Shown: in pieces, positions 45,055-53,400 of the stretch
How positions within the stretch are numbered: the first letter of the stretch is position 1
Layout: the number at the start of each line of letters is the position of its first letter
Source of the DNA: Lachnospiraceae bacterium
GTDB taxonomy: Bacteria; Bacillota; Clostridia; Lachnospirales; Lachnospiraceae
DNA length: 64,000 nt
Direction: 5' to 3'
Assembly: GCA_024697065.1 (NCBI GenBank)
Contig: JAILGE010000035.1
Coordinates: forward strand, 1-64,000
Program-made: the position numbers and the translations under genes
The notes under the pieces: model-generated
The model's database searches: none
What the model was told of the DNA's origin: nothing
What the model saw: only the letters and a program-made list of their open reading frames with translations

Positions 45055-45133
45055 GCTTATCAGCTGGTTAGGTGCCCTGTATCAAGGGTTTCCGCAAAGC
45101 GGCACTTGCGCCCTTGATACAGGAGAGATAAGC
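45055..45133 (+). repeat. Nested inverted repeat (large hairpin) in the island
   Basis: CCTGTATCAAGGG (45076-45088) pairs perfectly with CCCTTGATACAGG (45111-45123). An inner CCGC-AAA-GCGG hairpin sits in the loop, and an outer GCTTATC/GATAAGC (45055-45061, 45127-45133) flanks it. No U tract follows, so it is not a normal terminator. It could be the relic of a mobile-element end or an attachment-type site. Confidence 0.6.
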
Positions 45134-45189
45134 AGCTATGCAGTGGCAGGCAGAAAATGACTGTAATGAAGAGTTGAAAAGGAAAAAAT

Positions 45190-45588
45190 ATGAAAAAGAA
45201 GAAACTGCAAGCGTTTCTTGTGATATTGATATTATTTATTTTGATTAACATACCAATCTTTATAAGGGGAAACAAATTATATGGTGATAATTGGATAGAT
45301 TTCAGTAAGGAACCTTCTGTTTGCTATTATAATGGCAACGTATACTATGAAATAAGCGAATTTGAGTTTGCTAGAATAGATGGCGAATGGGAATTGATGG
45401 ATAAATGGATATCATGTGACGGGACTAAAGCAAATATACTAAATTATTATTTTTCATTCTTAAGGCTCGATAGAAGAGTAGGTGAAGTGAGAAATGATAA
45501 AGGAACGCCAATAGCTTTACTTATTTCTTCAGACTATGAGAACGATAAGTATAGATACTACAAGTTGTCTGAAGAAGAAAGTCAATAA
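45190..45588 (+). CDS. Small membrane-anchored protein, YGxNWID family, paralog 3
   Basis: A 132-residue protein with AAAAGGA upstream. The membrane segment is LQAFLVILILFILINIPIFIRG, then LYGDNWIDFSKEPSVCYYNG, VYYEISEFEF, DRRVGEVRNDKGTPIALLIS and a C-terminal YYKLSEE. It is closest to paralog 1 (RVGELRNSEGKPIALVI there). Its stop lies three bases before repeat copy 2, whereas paralog 1 follows repeat copy 1, so gene and repeat may have been duplicated together. Confidence 0.6.
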   Translation: MKKKKLQAFLVILILFILINIPIFIRGNKLYGDNWIDFSKEPSVCYYNGNVYYEISEFEFARIDGEWELMDKWISCDGTKANILNYYFSFLRLDRRVGEVRNDKGTPIALLISSDYENDKYRYYKLSEEESQ

Positions 45589-45591
45589 TCG

Positions 45592-45775
45592 AATAAAGGA
45601 AGACATTATTATTTTTCACAATAGCACCGCTGCGCCGGTGCTATTGTGCCTTAGAGGACATCTGTATAAATACTGTATACCGGAAGTGCTTATGTTGTGT
45701 ATAGCAGTAGATTTTTAAATTCGGCCGTCAATAACAATAACCTACGATTATCATATATGGGATTATTACGACTGG
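45592..45775 (+). repeat. Island direct repeat, copy 2 (~184 bp)
   Basis: Matches 42511-42688 almost base for base, including the internal stop codon, then departs after YYDW to a different short tail (TSQIGDLI, stop). Together the copies bracket about 2.9 kb. The track ORF 45536-45718 is only this repeat read with part of the preceding gene and is not accepted as a gene. Confidence 0.85.
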
Positions 45776-45793
45776 ACGTCTCAGATAGGTGAT

Positions 45794-45824
45794 TTGATAT
45801 AATTGTCAAAAGGTATGATATAAT
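45794..45824 (+). promoter_or_regulatory. Predicted promoter of the membrane spermidine-synthase-like gene
   Basis: An extended -10 TGATATAAT (hexamer 45819-45824), with a TTGATA 19 bases upstream. It marks the end of the accessory island. Confidence 0.5.
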
Positions 45825-45912
45825 GAATCGGCTTAACGCAATAATATATTTTAGAAAGAGTCCTTAGAGGTATGGCTGCGGCTTTTCTTTTAAGGATGGA
45901 AGGAAGAAGAAA

Positions 45913-47547
45913 TTGGAAAAGAACATACTCAAGAATAAGTATTATCTTTACCTCACGGAATTCTTTGCGGGAATGGCCGTGATGGCAGTGGAATTGGGGG
46001 CAAGCAGGCTGCTGGCTCCCTATTTTTCGTCATCCCAGATCGTATGGACCATAATCATCGGAACCATAATGATAGCGATGGCATTGGGAAATGTTTTCGG
46101 AGGAAAATGGGCCGATAAGGATCCGGATCCGTCGAAACTTTTTATGCGAATACTGATCGCGGCGGTGTGGATCGGTCTCATTCCCGTAGTCGGGAAATAT
46201 GTGATACTCCTTGTTACGGGCATCATGATAGTTACCATATCCACCGGATTGCTTATATGGGCGGCTTTTGCGGCATGTATGATCATATTTGTATTTCCTC
46301 TGTTCCTGTTGGGAACCGTAACACCTTCACTTATAAAGTATACGGTGTCCGATCTTGAGGAGAGTGGAAGCGTTGCCGGCAGACTTGGGGCATGCAATAC
46401 CATCGGAAGCATAATCGGTACTTTTATGCCGACGTTTGTTACTATACCTGCTGTCGGAACCTCTGTGACATTCCTCATCTTTTCCGGAGTGTTACTGGTC
46501 ATCGGCGCCGCGTATTTTATCGTGAACAAAAAGGGAAAAGCAGCAGTAGGCGTATCCGCCGTGCTTTTCATCATATGCTGTATCTTCGGACATGATTCAA
46601 GATTTGCATTCTGGGAAAATGATCTCACCTACGAAGGTGAATCAGTATATAACTATCTGCAGGTAAAGGATACGGAGAGAGCGACATATCTTTCCACGAA
46701 TGTAATGTTTGGAGTGCAGTCCCTTAAGATGAAGCAGAAGGATCTGACGGGACTCTACTATGATTACGCTCTTGCCGCACCGGCGATGGCAGGTGTCGAT
46801 CCCGAGGGGAAGAGCGGGGAGTCTGCAGATATACTTATACTCGGTATGGGAACGGGGACTTTTGCCACCCAGTGTATGAAATATTTTCCCGGAGCAGGGA
46901 TCACGGGGGTAGAGATCGATCAGAGTATCACGGATCTTGCTCATGAGTATTTTGCACTTCCCGAAGATGTTAATGTTGTGACTTATGACGGACGTGCATA
47001 TCTCAATGCGGATCAGAAAAAATATGACGTGATCATGGTTGATGCATATCAGGATATCACTATCCCTTTTCAGATGAGCTCGGTTGAATTCTTTACTCTG
47101 GTAAAGGATCATCTGAAGGAGAACGGCGTGATGGTAATGAACATGAATATGCATTCCATTCAGGCGGAAGGGACTCAGGAGGCGCCTTCCGAGGATATCA
47201 CATTTTATCTTACCGATACCGTCGCTTCCGTATTTCCGAATGTTAAGACTGTAAATGTATCGGGATCTACCAACAGAGAGCTGTTCGCTTCGGTAAATGT
47301 TGACCTGCAGGAAGGGCTTTCGGCGGGTATGGAAAAGATATCGGATGAGGATCTGAATGCACAGCTTGCAAAGGTGGAAAAGGGCCTCATGGACATAGAA
47401 AAAGGAGACAGGATCTTTACGGATGACAAGGCGCCTGTTGAGTTGCTCGGTATGAAGACCATCGACACCATCATCAGAGATGAGGTGGGATACTATAAGG
47501 ATGTATTCAGAGAGGAAGGCTTAAGCGGTCTAATTGAGGTTCTGTAA
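45913..47547 (+). CDS. Membrane protein fused to a spermidine-synthase-like domain
   Basis: The 544 residues start at a TTG with GGAAGGAAGA upstream. Residues 10-235 hold about seven hydrophobic helices, starting YYLYLTEFFAGMAVMAVELGASRLLAPYF, typical of the family annotated as fused MFS/spermidine synthase. Residues 250-500 form a SpeE-like Rossmann domain: ILILGMGTGTFATQCMKYFPGAGITGVEIDQ, DVIMVDAYQDITIPFQMSS. The polyamine-site DAY motif is partly kept. Enzyme activity is uncertain for these fusions. The hydrolase gene starts 8 bases after its stop. Confidence 0.82.
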   Translation: MEKNILKNKYYLYLTEFFAGMAVMAVELGASRLLAPYFSSSQIVWTIIIGTIMIAMALGNVFGGKWADKDPDPSKLFMRILIAAVWIGLIPVVGKYVILLVTGIMIVTISTGLLIWAAFAACMIIFVFPLFLLGTVTPSLIKYTVSDLEESGSVAGRLGACNTIGSIIGTFMPTFVTIPAVGTSVTFLIFSGVLLVIGAAYFIVNKKGKAAVGVSAVLFIICCIFGHDSRFAFWENDLTYEGESVYNYLQVKDTERATYLSTNVMFGVQSLKMKQKDLTGLYYDYALAAPAMAGVDPEGKSGESADILILGMGTGTFATQCMKYFPGAGITGVEIDQSITDLAHEYFALPEDVNVVTYDGRAYLNADQKKYDVIMVDAYQDITIPFQMSSVEFFTLVKDHLKENGVMVMNMNMHSIQAEGTQEAPSEDITFYLTDTVASVFPNVKTVNVSGSTNRELFASVNVDLQEGLSAGMEKISDEDLNAQLAKVEKGLMDIEKGDRIFTDDKAPVELLGMKTIDTIIRDEVGYYKDVFREEGLSGLIEVL

Positions 47548-47554
47548 AAGTATT

Positions 47555-48139
47555 ATGAAGATAGCATGTTTTTTCCCGGGCATCGGGTATACGGCCGACA
47601 GGCCGCTTCTTTATTACAGCAGGAAGATCGCAAAGGAAGCCGGGTATGAGATAAAGATCGTTCCCTACGGTGGATTTGAGAGAGGGATCTTTGGAGACAG
47701 TGATAAGATGAGGAAGGCTTTTGACACTGCTCTCGGTCAGACGGAGGAAATACTTAAAGATATAGTATTTGATAAATACGATGATATTCTTTTTGTTTCC
47801 AAAAGTGTCGGGACTGCCGTTTCTTCCTATTATGCTGACGTAAAGAAACTGAAGATCCGTAATGTATTATACACACCGGTTCCCCAGACTATGCCTCTTA
47901 TAAAGAATGAAGGTATTATTTTTCACGGTACGGCTGATCCATGGTATGAGCAGAATGCTTTTATGGCAGATGTAAAAGATAAGGATTTCAGATATTATCT
48001 TACGGAAGGCGGAGACCATTCACTGGAGACCGGAGATATGGACCGGGATTTTGATAATCTTAAGGAGATAATGAGGATCACCGAAAAATTTATCAACAGA
48101 AAGCAGATCGAAAACATTGATGCATCCCGCCCTAATTGA
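47555..48139 (+). CDS. Small alpha/beta hydrolase-like protein
   Basis: Start at ATG 47555 rather than the TTG that overlaps the previous gene; 194 residues. MKIACFFPGIGYTADRPLLYYSRKIA opens an alpha/beta fold; LFVSKSVGTAVSSYYA gives a nucleophile-elbow-like S-K-S-V-G, and FHGTADPWYEQ and GGDHSLET supply the Asp and His. The short length fits compact dienelactone-hydrolase-like esterases. The substrate is unknown. Likely co-transcribed with the membrane gene upstream. Confidence 0.68.
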   Translation: MKIACFFPGIGYTADRPLLYYSRKIAKEAGYEIKIVPYGGFERGIFGDSDKMRKAFDTALGQTEEILKDIVFDKYDDILFVSKSVGTAVSSYYADVKKLKIRNVLYTPVPQTMPLIKNEGIIFHGTADPWYEQNAFMADVKDKDFRYYLTEGGDHSLETGDMDRDFDNLKEIMRITEKFINRKQIENIDASRPN

Positions 48140-48217
48140 GATTATCGTGAAGATATGTTATGCCATGGCGGCAGTTTACGGGATGTGTATATATCTATAG
48201 AAAGATGAGGAATGGCA

Positions 48218-49147
48218 ATGAGTATTAAGAAGAACCCTATCGTAACAAACATTTATACTGCGGATCCCGCACCTATGGTTGACGGAGACACGCTTTATCT
48301 TTATACTACCCATGACGAAGATGAGCTTATCGATCACTTCTACACCATGCGTGACTGGAGATGCTTTTCCACAAAGGATATGGTGAACTGGACCGATCAC
48401 GGTTCCATCTTTTCTCTTGATGATATCAGCTGGGCCGAGGATAGAGCATGGGCACCTCAGACGATCAAGAGAAACGGCAAGTATTACATGTACTGCCCTG
48501 TTCAGAAAAACGGTCACAGCGGTATGGCCATAGCTGTAGGCGTATCGGATTCGCCCACGGGACCGTTTAAGGATCTGGGTTACCCCCTCATAGATGAAGG
48601 GGAGGATGACTGGAATGATATCGATCCCACTGTTTTTATCGATGACGACGGCCAGGCATATCTGTATTTCGGCAATCCGGAACTCAGATATGTTCTCTTA
48701 AATGAGGACATGATCTCCTATAATAAGGAAGTGGGGGTAGTAAAGGTTCCCATGACAACGGAGGCTTTCGCAAAGGGCAGCCACTTTACGGGAACATCAT
48801 ATGGAGAAGGTCCCTGGTTCTATAAGAGGAACGGTATCTATTACATGGTATTTGCAGGCTTCAGGGAGAGTGACGAAAAGGTGAACGAGCATCTTGCTTA
48901 TTCAACTTCCGATTCACCTACAGGACCCTGGAAGTACGGCGGAGTGCTCATGACGGAAGAGGGAGGTACTTTTACCAACCATCCCGGAATTGCGGATTTC
49001 AAGGGACATTCGTATCTTTTTTATCATACAGCAGAGCTTTCGGGAGGAGAGGAATTCCAGCGAAGCGTATGTGTGGCTGAATTCAAATATAACGAAGACG
49101 GTTCGATAGACACTGTAGCAAAGTGCGATCATATCGAAGGGGTATGA
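48218..49147 (+). CDS. Glycoside hydrolase family 43 protein
   Basis: Intracellular (no signal peptide) five-bladed beta-propeller enzyme of 309 residues, likely acting on xylo- or arabino-oligosaccharides taken up from plant fibre. I start at ATG 48218, 7 bases after GATGAGG; the ATG at 48212 is too close. Catalytic positions are the base in TNIYTADPAPMVDGD, the pKa-modulating Asp in NDIDPTVFIDDDG and the acid Glu in YGEGPWFYKRNG. The sequence closely follows GH43 beta-xylosidase/alpha-arabinofuranosidase patterns, but the exact substrate cannot be fixed. Confidence 0.88.
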   Translation: MSIKKNPIVTNIYTADPAPMVDGDTLYLYTTHDEDELIDHFYTMRDWRCFSTKDMVNWTDHGSIFSLDDISWAEDRAWAPQTIKRNGKYYMYCPVQKNGHSGMAIAVGVSDSPTGPFKDLGYPLIDEGEDDWNDIDPTVFIDDDGQAYLYFGNPELRYVLLNEDMISYNKEVGVVKVPMTTEAFAKGSHFTGTSYGEGPWFYKRNGIYYMVFAGFRESDEKVNEHLAYSTSDSPTGPWKYGGVLMTEEGGTFTNHPGIADFKGHSYLFYHTAELSGGEEFQRSVCVAEFKYNEDGSIDTVAKCDHIEGV

Positions 49148-49213
49148 ATATAATTAATGACGGCCCGTGGCCGGTGAGAAGTGTAGTCTTGTAATGTTAT
49201 CGGAGGAGGGAAA

Positions 49214-49780
49214 ATGAAAAAAAGAAGCAGGATCTGTGTGGCGCTGTTACTGGTATTTATGGTGGTATTCATGTCAGGATGCGGCAAGAGCCCGGAAGGG
49301 AACTGGCAGGGTGAGATGGACATGACAGGCATCATGGATGATGTGACCAAAGCGACGGGAATGAAAATAGATGTGGAGCCGCTTGTTGTCAAAGTAAATC
49401 TTAAGCTTGAAAAGGGAACTTACACCACAAGCATCGCACCTGAAAGCACAGAAACTTTCAAGTCATGGACAAAGGATTACATGAAAAAATTATTTGATTC
49501 CATGGCGGCATCAAGCGGAACGACCACGGCTAAGCTTGCAAAGCAGCTGGGTTACGCTTCGGCAGATGCTTTTATCAATGAGGAAGTGGAATCCATGGGT
49601 ATCGATCAGATGGTGAAGGAATCCACGGGAAAATATAAACGCTCCGGAAGGGAGATCATATTCGACGGTAAGGAGGATTTTCCTTATGTATTCGACGGCG
49701 AGACCATAGTAGGAACATTCGAAGGATCACAATTCGGACTTAGCTCCGACATAAGCGTGACATTCTATCGCGTGGACTAA
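49214..49780 (+). CDS. Lipoprotein of unknown function
   Basis: A 188-residue protein with a lipoprotein signal (RICVALLLVFMVVFMSGC, lipobox MSGC) and GGAGGAGG before the ATG. The mature part starts KSPEGNWQGEMDMTGIMDD, resembling the strand-rich GxWxG pattern of lipocalin/META-like lipoproteins in Lachnospiraceae, with a helical middle (AKLAKQLGYASADAFINEEV). No catalytic motif is visible and function is unknown. It lies 66 bases after the GH43 gene. Confidence 0.7.
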   Translation: MKKRSRICVALLLVFMVVFMSGCGKSPEGNWQGEMDMTGIMDDVTKATGMKIDVEPLVVKVNLKLEKGTYTTSIAPESTETFKSWTKDYMKKLFDSMAASSGTTTAKLAKQLGYASADAFINEEVESMGIDQMVKESTGKYKRSGREIIFDGKEDFPYVFDGETIVGTFEGSQFGLSSDISVTFYRVD

Positions 49781-49863
49781 AATTTTTCGAAAAGGATTCC
49801 GCAGACTGAATAGCTGATGCGGGATAGGGCATCAAACTGAAATACCGTATGAGTGAATAAATG

Positions 49864-49892
49864 AAAAACGGCAGGATGTCCTGCCGTTTTTC
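49864..49892. terminator. Bidirectional terminator between the lipoprotein and hsp20 genes
   Basis: AAAAACGGCAGGA / TCCTGCCGTTTTT with A and T runs on both sides, placed between converging genes. Confidence 0.88.
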
Positions 49893-49946
49893 TAAAGAGG
49901 GGAAATTATCGTCTGTCAGACTATCAAGGTCTTACAGACTAGGTTG

Positions 49947-50375
49947 TCAGCGAATGGCAATAAGCTTCTTTTCTTCTACCATGGGTTTCTTTTCCTCGGT
50001 AGGGAATTCAAGCTTAAGAACTCCGTCTTCAAAGCTTGCGACGATATCCTCTTCATTCAGATGTTCGCCTACATAGTAGCTTCTCCTGCACTCTCCGAAA
50101 TGACGTTCGGTGAATATCACATTGCCTTTATCATCCTTCTCATCAGTGGTCTCATCCTGAGTTCCCGATACTGTAAGATATCCGTCCTTGAGTTCTGCGC
50201 GGATGTTTTCTTTCTTATAACCGGGCATCTCTATCTCCATATGATAGTTGCCATCCTTCTCACTTATATCGGTTCTCATTGTGCCTGATTTTGCAGGAGT
50301 CCACGCGGGTCTTCCAAAGAATCCGTCGAAGAAATTGTCCATAAGCCTGTCTTCAAAGATACTGGGTGTATACAT
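49947..50375 (-). CDS. Small heat-shock protein, Hsp20 family
   Basis: A 142-residue ATP-independent holdase. The alpha-crystallin domain is seen as MRTDISEKDGNYHMEIEMPGYKKENIRAEL, YLTVSG, and FGECRRSYYVGEHLNEEDIVASFEDGVLKLEFP. The N-terminus contains the common Firmicute MYTPSIFEDRLMDNFFDGFFG. A GGAGGAAT ribosome site precedes it. A perfect CIRCE operator about 125 bases upstream indicates HrcA repression and induction by heat or misfolded protein. Confidence 0.95.
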   Translation of the reverse strand: MYTPSIFEDRLMDNFFDGFFGRPAWTPAKSGTMRTDISEKDGNYHMEIEMPGYKKENIRAELKDGYLTVSGTQDETTDEKDDKGNVIFTERHFGECRRSYYVGEHLNEEDIVASFEDGVLKLEFPTEEKKPMVEEKKLIAIR

Positions 50376-50500
50376 AAGTCATTCCTCCTTTTATATGATA
50401 ATGTTGAGTTGTTATATCCGGGTCTTGAGAGAAGAAATACGCGCTGTTCCTGTGCCCGTTTCTGTTTCCTCTTGATCTTGACTGTATGGTATCACTGCTG

Positions 50501-50527
50501 TTAGCACTCGTCAAGAGCGAGTGCTAA
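50501..50527 (-). promoter_or_regulatory. CIRCE operator of hsp20 (HrcA site)
   Basis: TTAGCACTC-N9-GAGTGCTAA is an exact CIRCE inverted repeat. On the minus strand a TTGACG inside it (50509-50514) could be the -35, with TACCAT as a weak -10 17 bases downstream, so HrcA would cover the promoter. Confidence 0.93.
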
Positions 50528-50642
50528 CAATTTTGTGAAGATTTTGTGTATCCCCGTATCTTCTCATACAGCCAACACTATCATCAGCTTGAAAAATGCC
50601 GGTAGAAACCTTAATATCAAGCTTGCGGAGTAAAGGAACGAA

Positions 50643-51314
50643 ATGGATAAGCGGATAGAGATAATATACGAAGATAAAGACATCATAGTATGTCACAAGT
50701 ATCCCGGGATAGCAGTGCAGTCTGCGCGTGCCGGCGAAAAGGACATGGAAAGCGAACTTAAGTGCTATCTGCATGCAAAGGAGCCTGACAGACCCTTATA
50801 CCTTGCGGTCATTCACAGACTGGATCAGCCGGTGGAGGGCGTGGTGGTCTTTGCCGGGAATAAAAAGGCTGCAGCATCGCTTTCGGCGCAGGTCTCCGCC
50901 AAAGGTGATGCGGGAATGCAAAAAGAATATACGGCAGAAGTTTTCGGTCGTATGCCATCGGACGAGGGTACCCTTACAGATTATCTTGTAAAAGATGCGA
51001 AGACCAATTCTTCATCGGTAACGGATGATTCATCTGTAGGTAAGAAGGCTGTCCTGCATTACAAGGTCAAAGAGACGGAGGATAAGACACAGATCCTTAC
51101 GATATTGCTTGAGACCGGACGGCATCATCAGATAAGAGTACAGCTGTCTCATGCGGGGGCACCGATTATCGGTGATATGAAATACGGCAGCGAAGAGTCG
51201 ATGGAATATTCAAAAGAAAATGACATAAAAACGGTAAGATTAAAAGCATCGAGACTGGAATTCACCCATCCTTCCACGAAGAAGAGAGTGAGTTTCGCTT
51301 TACAGGATAACTAA
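50643..51314 (+). CDS. RluA-family pseudouridine synthase
   Basis: It isomerises uridine in rRNA or tRNA. The 223 residues start KRIEIIYEDKDIIVCHKYPGI and carry the catalytic motif HRLDQPVEGVVVFAGN with the nucleophilic Asp, then LETGRHHQIRVQLSHAG. There is no S4 domain in front, so it is the short RluA type. An AAAGGAAC site precedes the ATG. The target base cannot be told. Confidence 0.92.
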   Translation: MDKRIEIIYEDKDIIVCHKYPGIAVQSARAGEKDMESELKCYLHAKEPDRPLYLAVIHRLDQPVEGVVVFAGNKKAAASLSAQVSAKGDAGMQKEYTAEVFGRMPSDEGTLTDYLVKDAKTNSSSVTDDSSVGKKAVLHYKVKETEDKTQILTILLETGRHHQIRVQLSHAGAPIIGDMKYGSEESMEYSKENDIKTVRLKASRLEFTHPSTKKRVSFALQDN

Positions 51315-51347
51315 ATAGTGAATTTTACATAAAGAGAGTGAGGCATC

Positions 51348-51752
51348 ATGGAAAACGAAGATCTGACGGAAATATTTCAAAAGACAATAGAAGAAAATGA
51401 ATTTATGAAAATGATGGGGTTGGAGGCTGTAGAGGTTCGCAGAGGATATGCAAAGTGCAGGATCAGGCTTGATAAGAAATTCTGTAATCCTTACGGTACG
51501 CTTCATGGCGGAATGCTTTATTCACTTGCGGATATTACCGCAGGATTTGCCGCATGTTCCTACGGCCCAAAGGCTGTAACGGTTGACGGAGATCTTCATT
51601 TCTTAAATCCTGCCATACGTACACAATATGTTTATTGTGAAGCAAAGGAACAAAGACGCGGAAACGATCTGAGTGTTTTCAGCGTGGAGATCACAAGCGA
51701 CAGGGAAAAACTCCTGGATACGGGTACTTTTACTTATTTCAATATACATTGA
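51348..51752 (+). CDS. PaaI-type hotdog thioesterase
   Basis: A 134-residue hotdog-fold protein. NPYGTLHGGMLYSLADITAGFAA is the PaaI signature, with the catalytic Asp in the central helix, and TVDGDLHFLNPAIRT follows. The family hydrolyses aromatic or short acyl-CoA thioesters. It lies 33 bases after the pseudouridine synthase gene and is probably co-transcribed. The substrate is unknown. Confidence 0.88.
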   Translation: MENEDLTEIFQKTIEENEFMKMMGLEAVEVRRGYAKCRIRLDKKFCNPYGTLHGGMLYSLADITAGFAACSYGPKAVTVDGDLHFLNPAIRTQYVYCEAKEQRRGNDLSVFSVEITSDREKLLDTGTFTYFNIH

Positions 51753-51820
51753 GAGAATGGCCGACAGCAATCCCGGATCTCGTGCCTCAGGCGTAACACA
51801 GGTCCGGACTAAATAGTTTT

Positions 51821-51849
51821 TTGACGTATCAATACAGTTGGATTATAAT
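51821..51849 (+). promoter_or_regulatory. Predicted proS promoter
   Basis: TTGACG, 17-base spacer, TATAAT; the leader of about 70 bases is too short for a T-box. Confidence 0.82.
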
Positions 51850-51919
51850 TGCGGATATGCTGAGAATTCGAGGCAAAAGATAAAAGATCATAAGTTTTAA
51901 GGAGAAAGTAGGTTTAGCA

Positions 51920-53350
51920 ATGGCAGACAAGAAAATGGTCGAGGCGATCACCTCGATGGAAGAAGACTTCGCCCAGTGGTACACGGACGTTGTCAAGAAG
52001 GCGGAACTGACTGATTATACCAGCGTTAAGGGATGCATGGTCATCAGACCTGCGGGCTTCGCTATATGGGAACGCCTTAGAAACGAACTCGATAAAAGAT
52101 TTAAGGAAACCGGAGTTCAGAATGTTTATCTGCCAATGTTTATCCCGGAGAGTCTTCTTCAGAAGGAGAAGGATCATGTCGAAGGATTTGCTCCCGAAGT
52201 TGCATGGGTTACGGAAGGAGGGCAGCAGCCTTTAACTGACAGACTCTGTGTAAGACCTACATCAGAGACTCTTTTCTGTGATTATTATAAGAATACCGTT
52301 CATTCCTACAGGGATCTTCCTCAGGTATGCAACCAGTGGTGTTCGGTAGTCAGATGGGAGAAGGAGACAAGACCTTTCCTCAGAAGCCGTGAGTTCCTGT
52401 GGCAGGAAGGTCACACCGCTCATGCTACAGCCGAGGAGGCTGAGGCACGTACGGTTCAGATGCTCGATGTTTATGCGGATTTCCTTGAGGAATTCTGTGC
52501 TATTCCCGTTATCAAGGGTAAGAAGACAGAGAAGGAGAAGTTCGCAGGAGCAGAAGCTACCTACACTGTAGAAGCTCTTATGCATGACGGTAAGGCACTG
52601 CAGTCCGGAACATCTCACAATTTCGGAGACGGATTTGCCAGGGCTTTCGGAATACAGTTTACGGATCAGAATAATACTCTTCAGTATGTTCATCAGACAT
52701 CATGGGGTGTTACAACAAGACTTATCGGAGCCATCATCATGGTTCATGGTGATAATTCGGGACTTGTGCTTCCTCCTCTTGTTGCGCCTGCACAGATAAT
52801 GATCATACCCATACAGCAGAAGAAGGACGGAGTGCTGGAAAAGGCTGCGGAACTTAAGGAAATGCTTTCCGATTTCCGTGTAAAGCTTGATGATACGGAT
52901 AAGACTCCCGGATGGAAGTTCTCCGAACAGGAGATGAGAGGAATCCCTCTCCGTATAGAAGTAGGCCCCAAGGATATCGAAGCCGGAAAGTGCGTTGCAG
53001 TAAGACGTGATAACGGTGAAAAGATCGATATTCCTTTCACGGAGCTTAAGGAAAAAGTCGGAGAGATCCTGGATAAAATGCAGAAAGATATGCTGGAGCG
53101 CGCAAGGGAAAGACGCGATTCTCAGACTTATACCGCTAAGAATTATGATGAGTTCAGGCAGATCTTCGCAGAAAAGACCGGCTTTGTTAAAGCTATGTGG
53201 TGCGGAGACAGAGCGTGTGAAGACAAGATCAAGGAAGATCTCGCCGTAACCAGCCGTTGTATGCCCAATGAGCAGGAACAGATCTCTGATGTCTGTGTAT
53301 GCTGTGGTAAGCCTGCCAAGAAGATGGTTTACTGGGGTAAAGCTTATTGA
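51920..53350 (+). CDS. proS: Prolyl-tRNA synthetase (short, editing-domain-less type)
   Basis: Class II synthetase charging tRNA-Pro. At 476 residues it is the archaeal/eukaryote-like type without the INS editing domain. Class II motif 2 is [38 protein letters not shown] and the [12 protein letters not shown] segment contribute to the Pro/ATP site. The C-terminal domain ends with a zinc-binding-like part ([18 protein letters not shown]), the final Tyr being typical. AAGGAGAAAG gives the ribosome site. Confidence is high. Confidence 0.96.
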   Translation: MADKKMVEAITSMEEDFAQWYTDVVKKAELTDYTSVKGCMVIRPAGFAIWERLRNELDKRFKETGVQNVYLPMFIPESLLQKEKDHVEGFAPEVAWVTEGGQQPLTDRLCVRPTSETLFCDYYKNTVHSYRDLPQVCNQWCSVVRWEKETRPFLRSREFLWQEGHTAHATAEEAEARTVQMLDVYADFLEEFCAIPVIKGKKTEKEKFAGAEATYTVEALMHDGKALQSGTSHNFGDGFARAFGIQFTDQNNTLQYVHQTSWGVTTRLIGAIIMVHGDNSGLVLPPLVAPAQIMIIPIQQKKDGVLEKAAELKEMLSDFRVKLDDTDKTPGWKFSEQEMRGIPLRIEVGPKDIEAGKCVAVRRDNGEKIDIPFTELKEKVGEILDKMQKDMLERARERRDSQTYTAKNYDEFRQIFAEKTGFVKAMWCGDRACEDKIKEDLAVTSRCMPNEQEQISDVCVCCGKPAKKMVYWGKAY

Positions 53351-53356
53351 TTTTTC

Positions 53357-53384
53357 AGAGAGATCACATTTGTGATCTCTCTTT
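53357..53384 (+). terminator. Terminator/hairpin between proS and ackA
   Basis: AGAGAGATCAC, loop ATTT, GTGATCTCTCT followed by TTT. It lies just before the ackA ribosome site, so it may attenuate rather than end transcription. Confidence 0.68.
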
Positions 53385-53400
53385 AATGGAGGAGAATAAA

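Noticed and set aside
45536-45718. 60-aa ORF crossing the end of the 45190 gene
   Set aside because: Most of it is repeat copy 2 in another frame; the ATG lies inside the 45190 gene and has no ribosome site.
51753-51919. T-box riboswitch before proS
   Set aside because: The promoter lies only about 70 bases before the start, too short for specifier and antiterminator stems, and no T-box sequence is seen.
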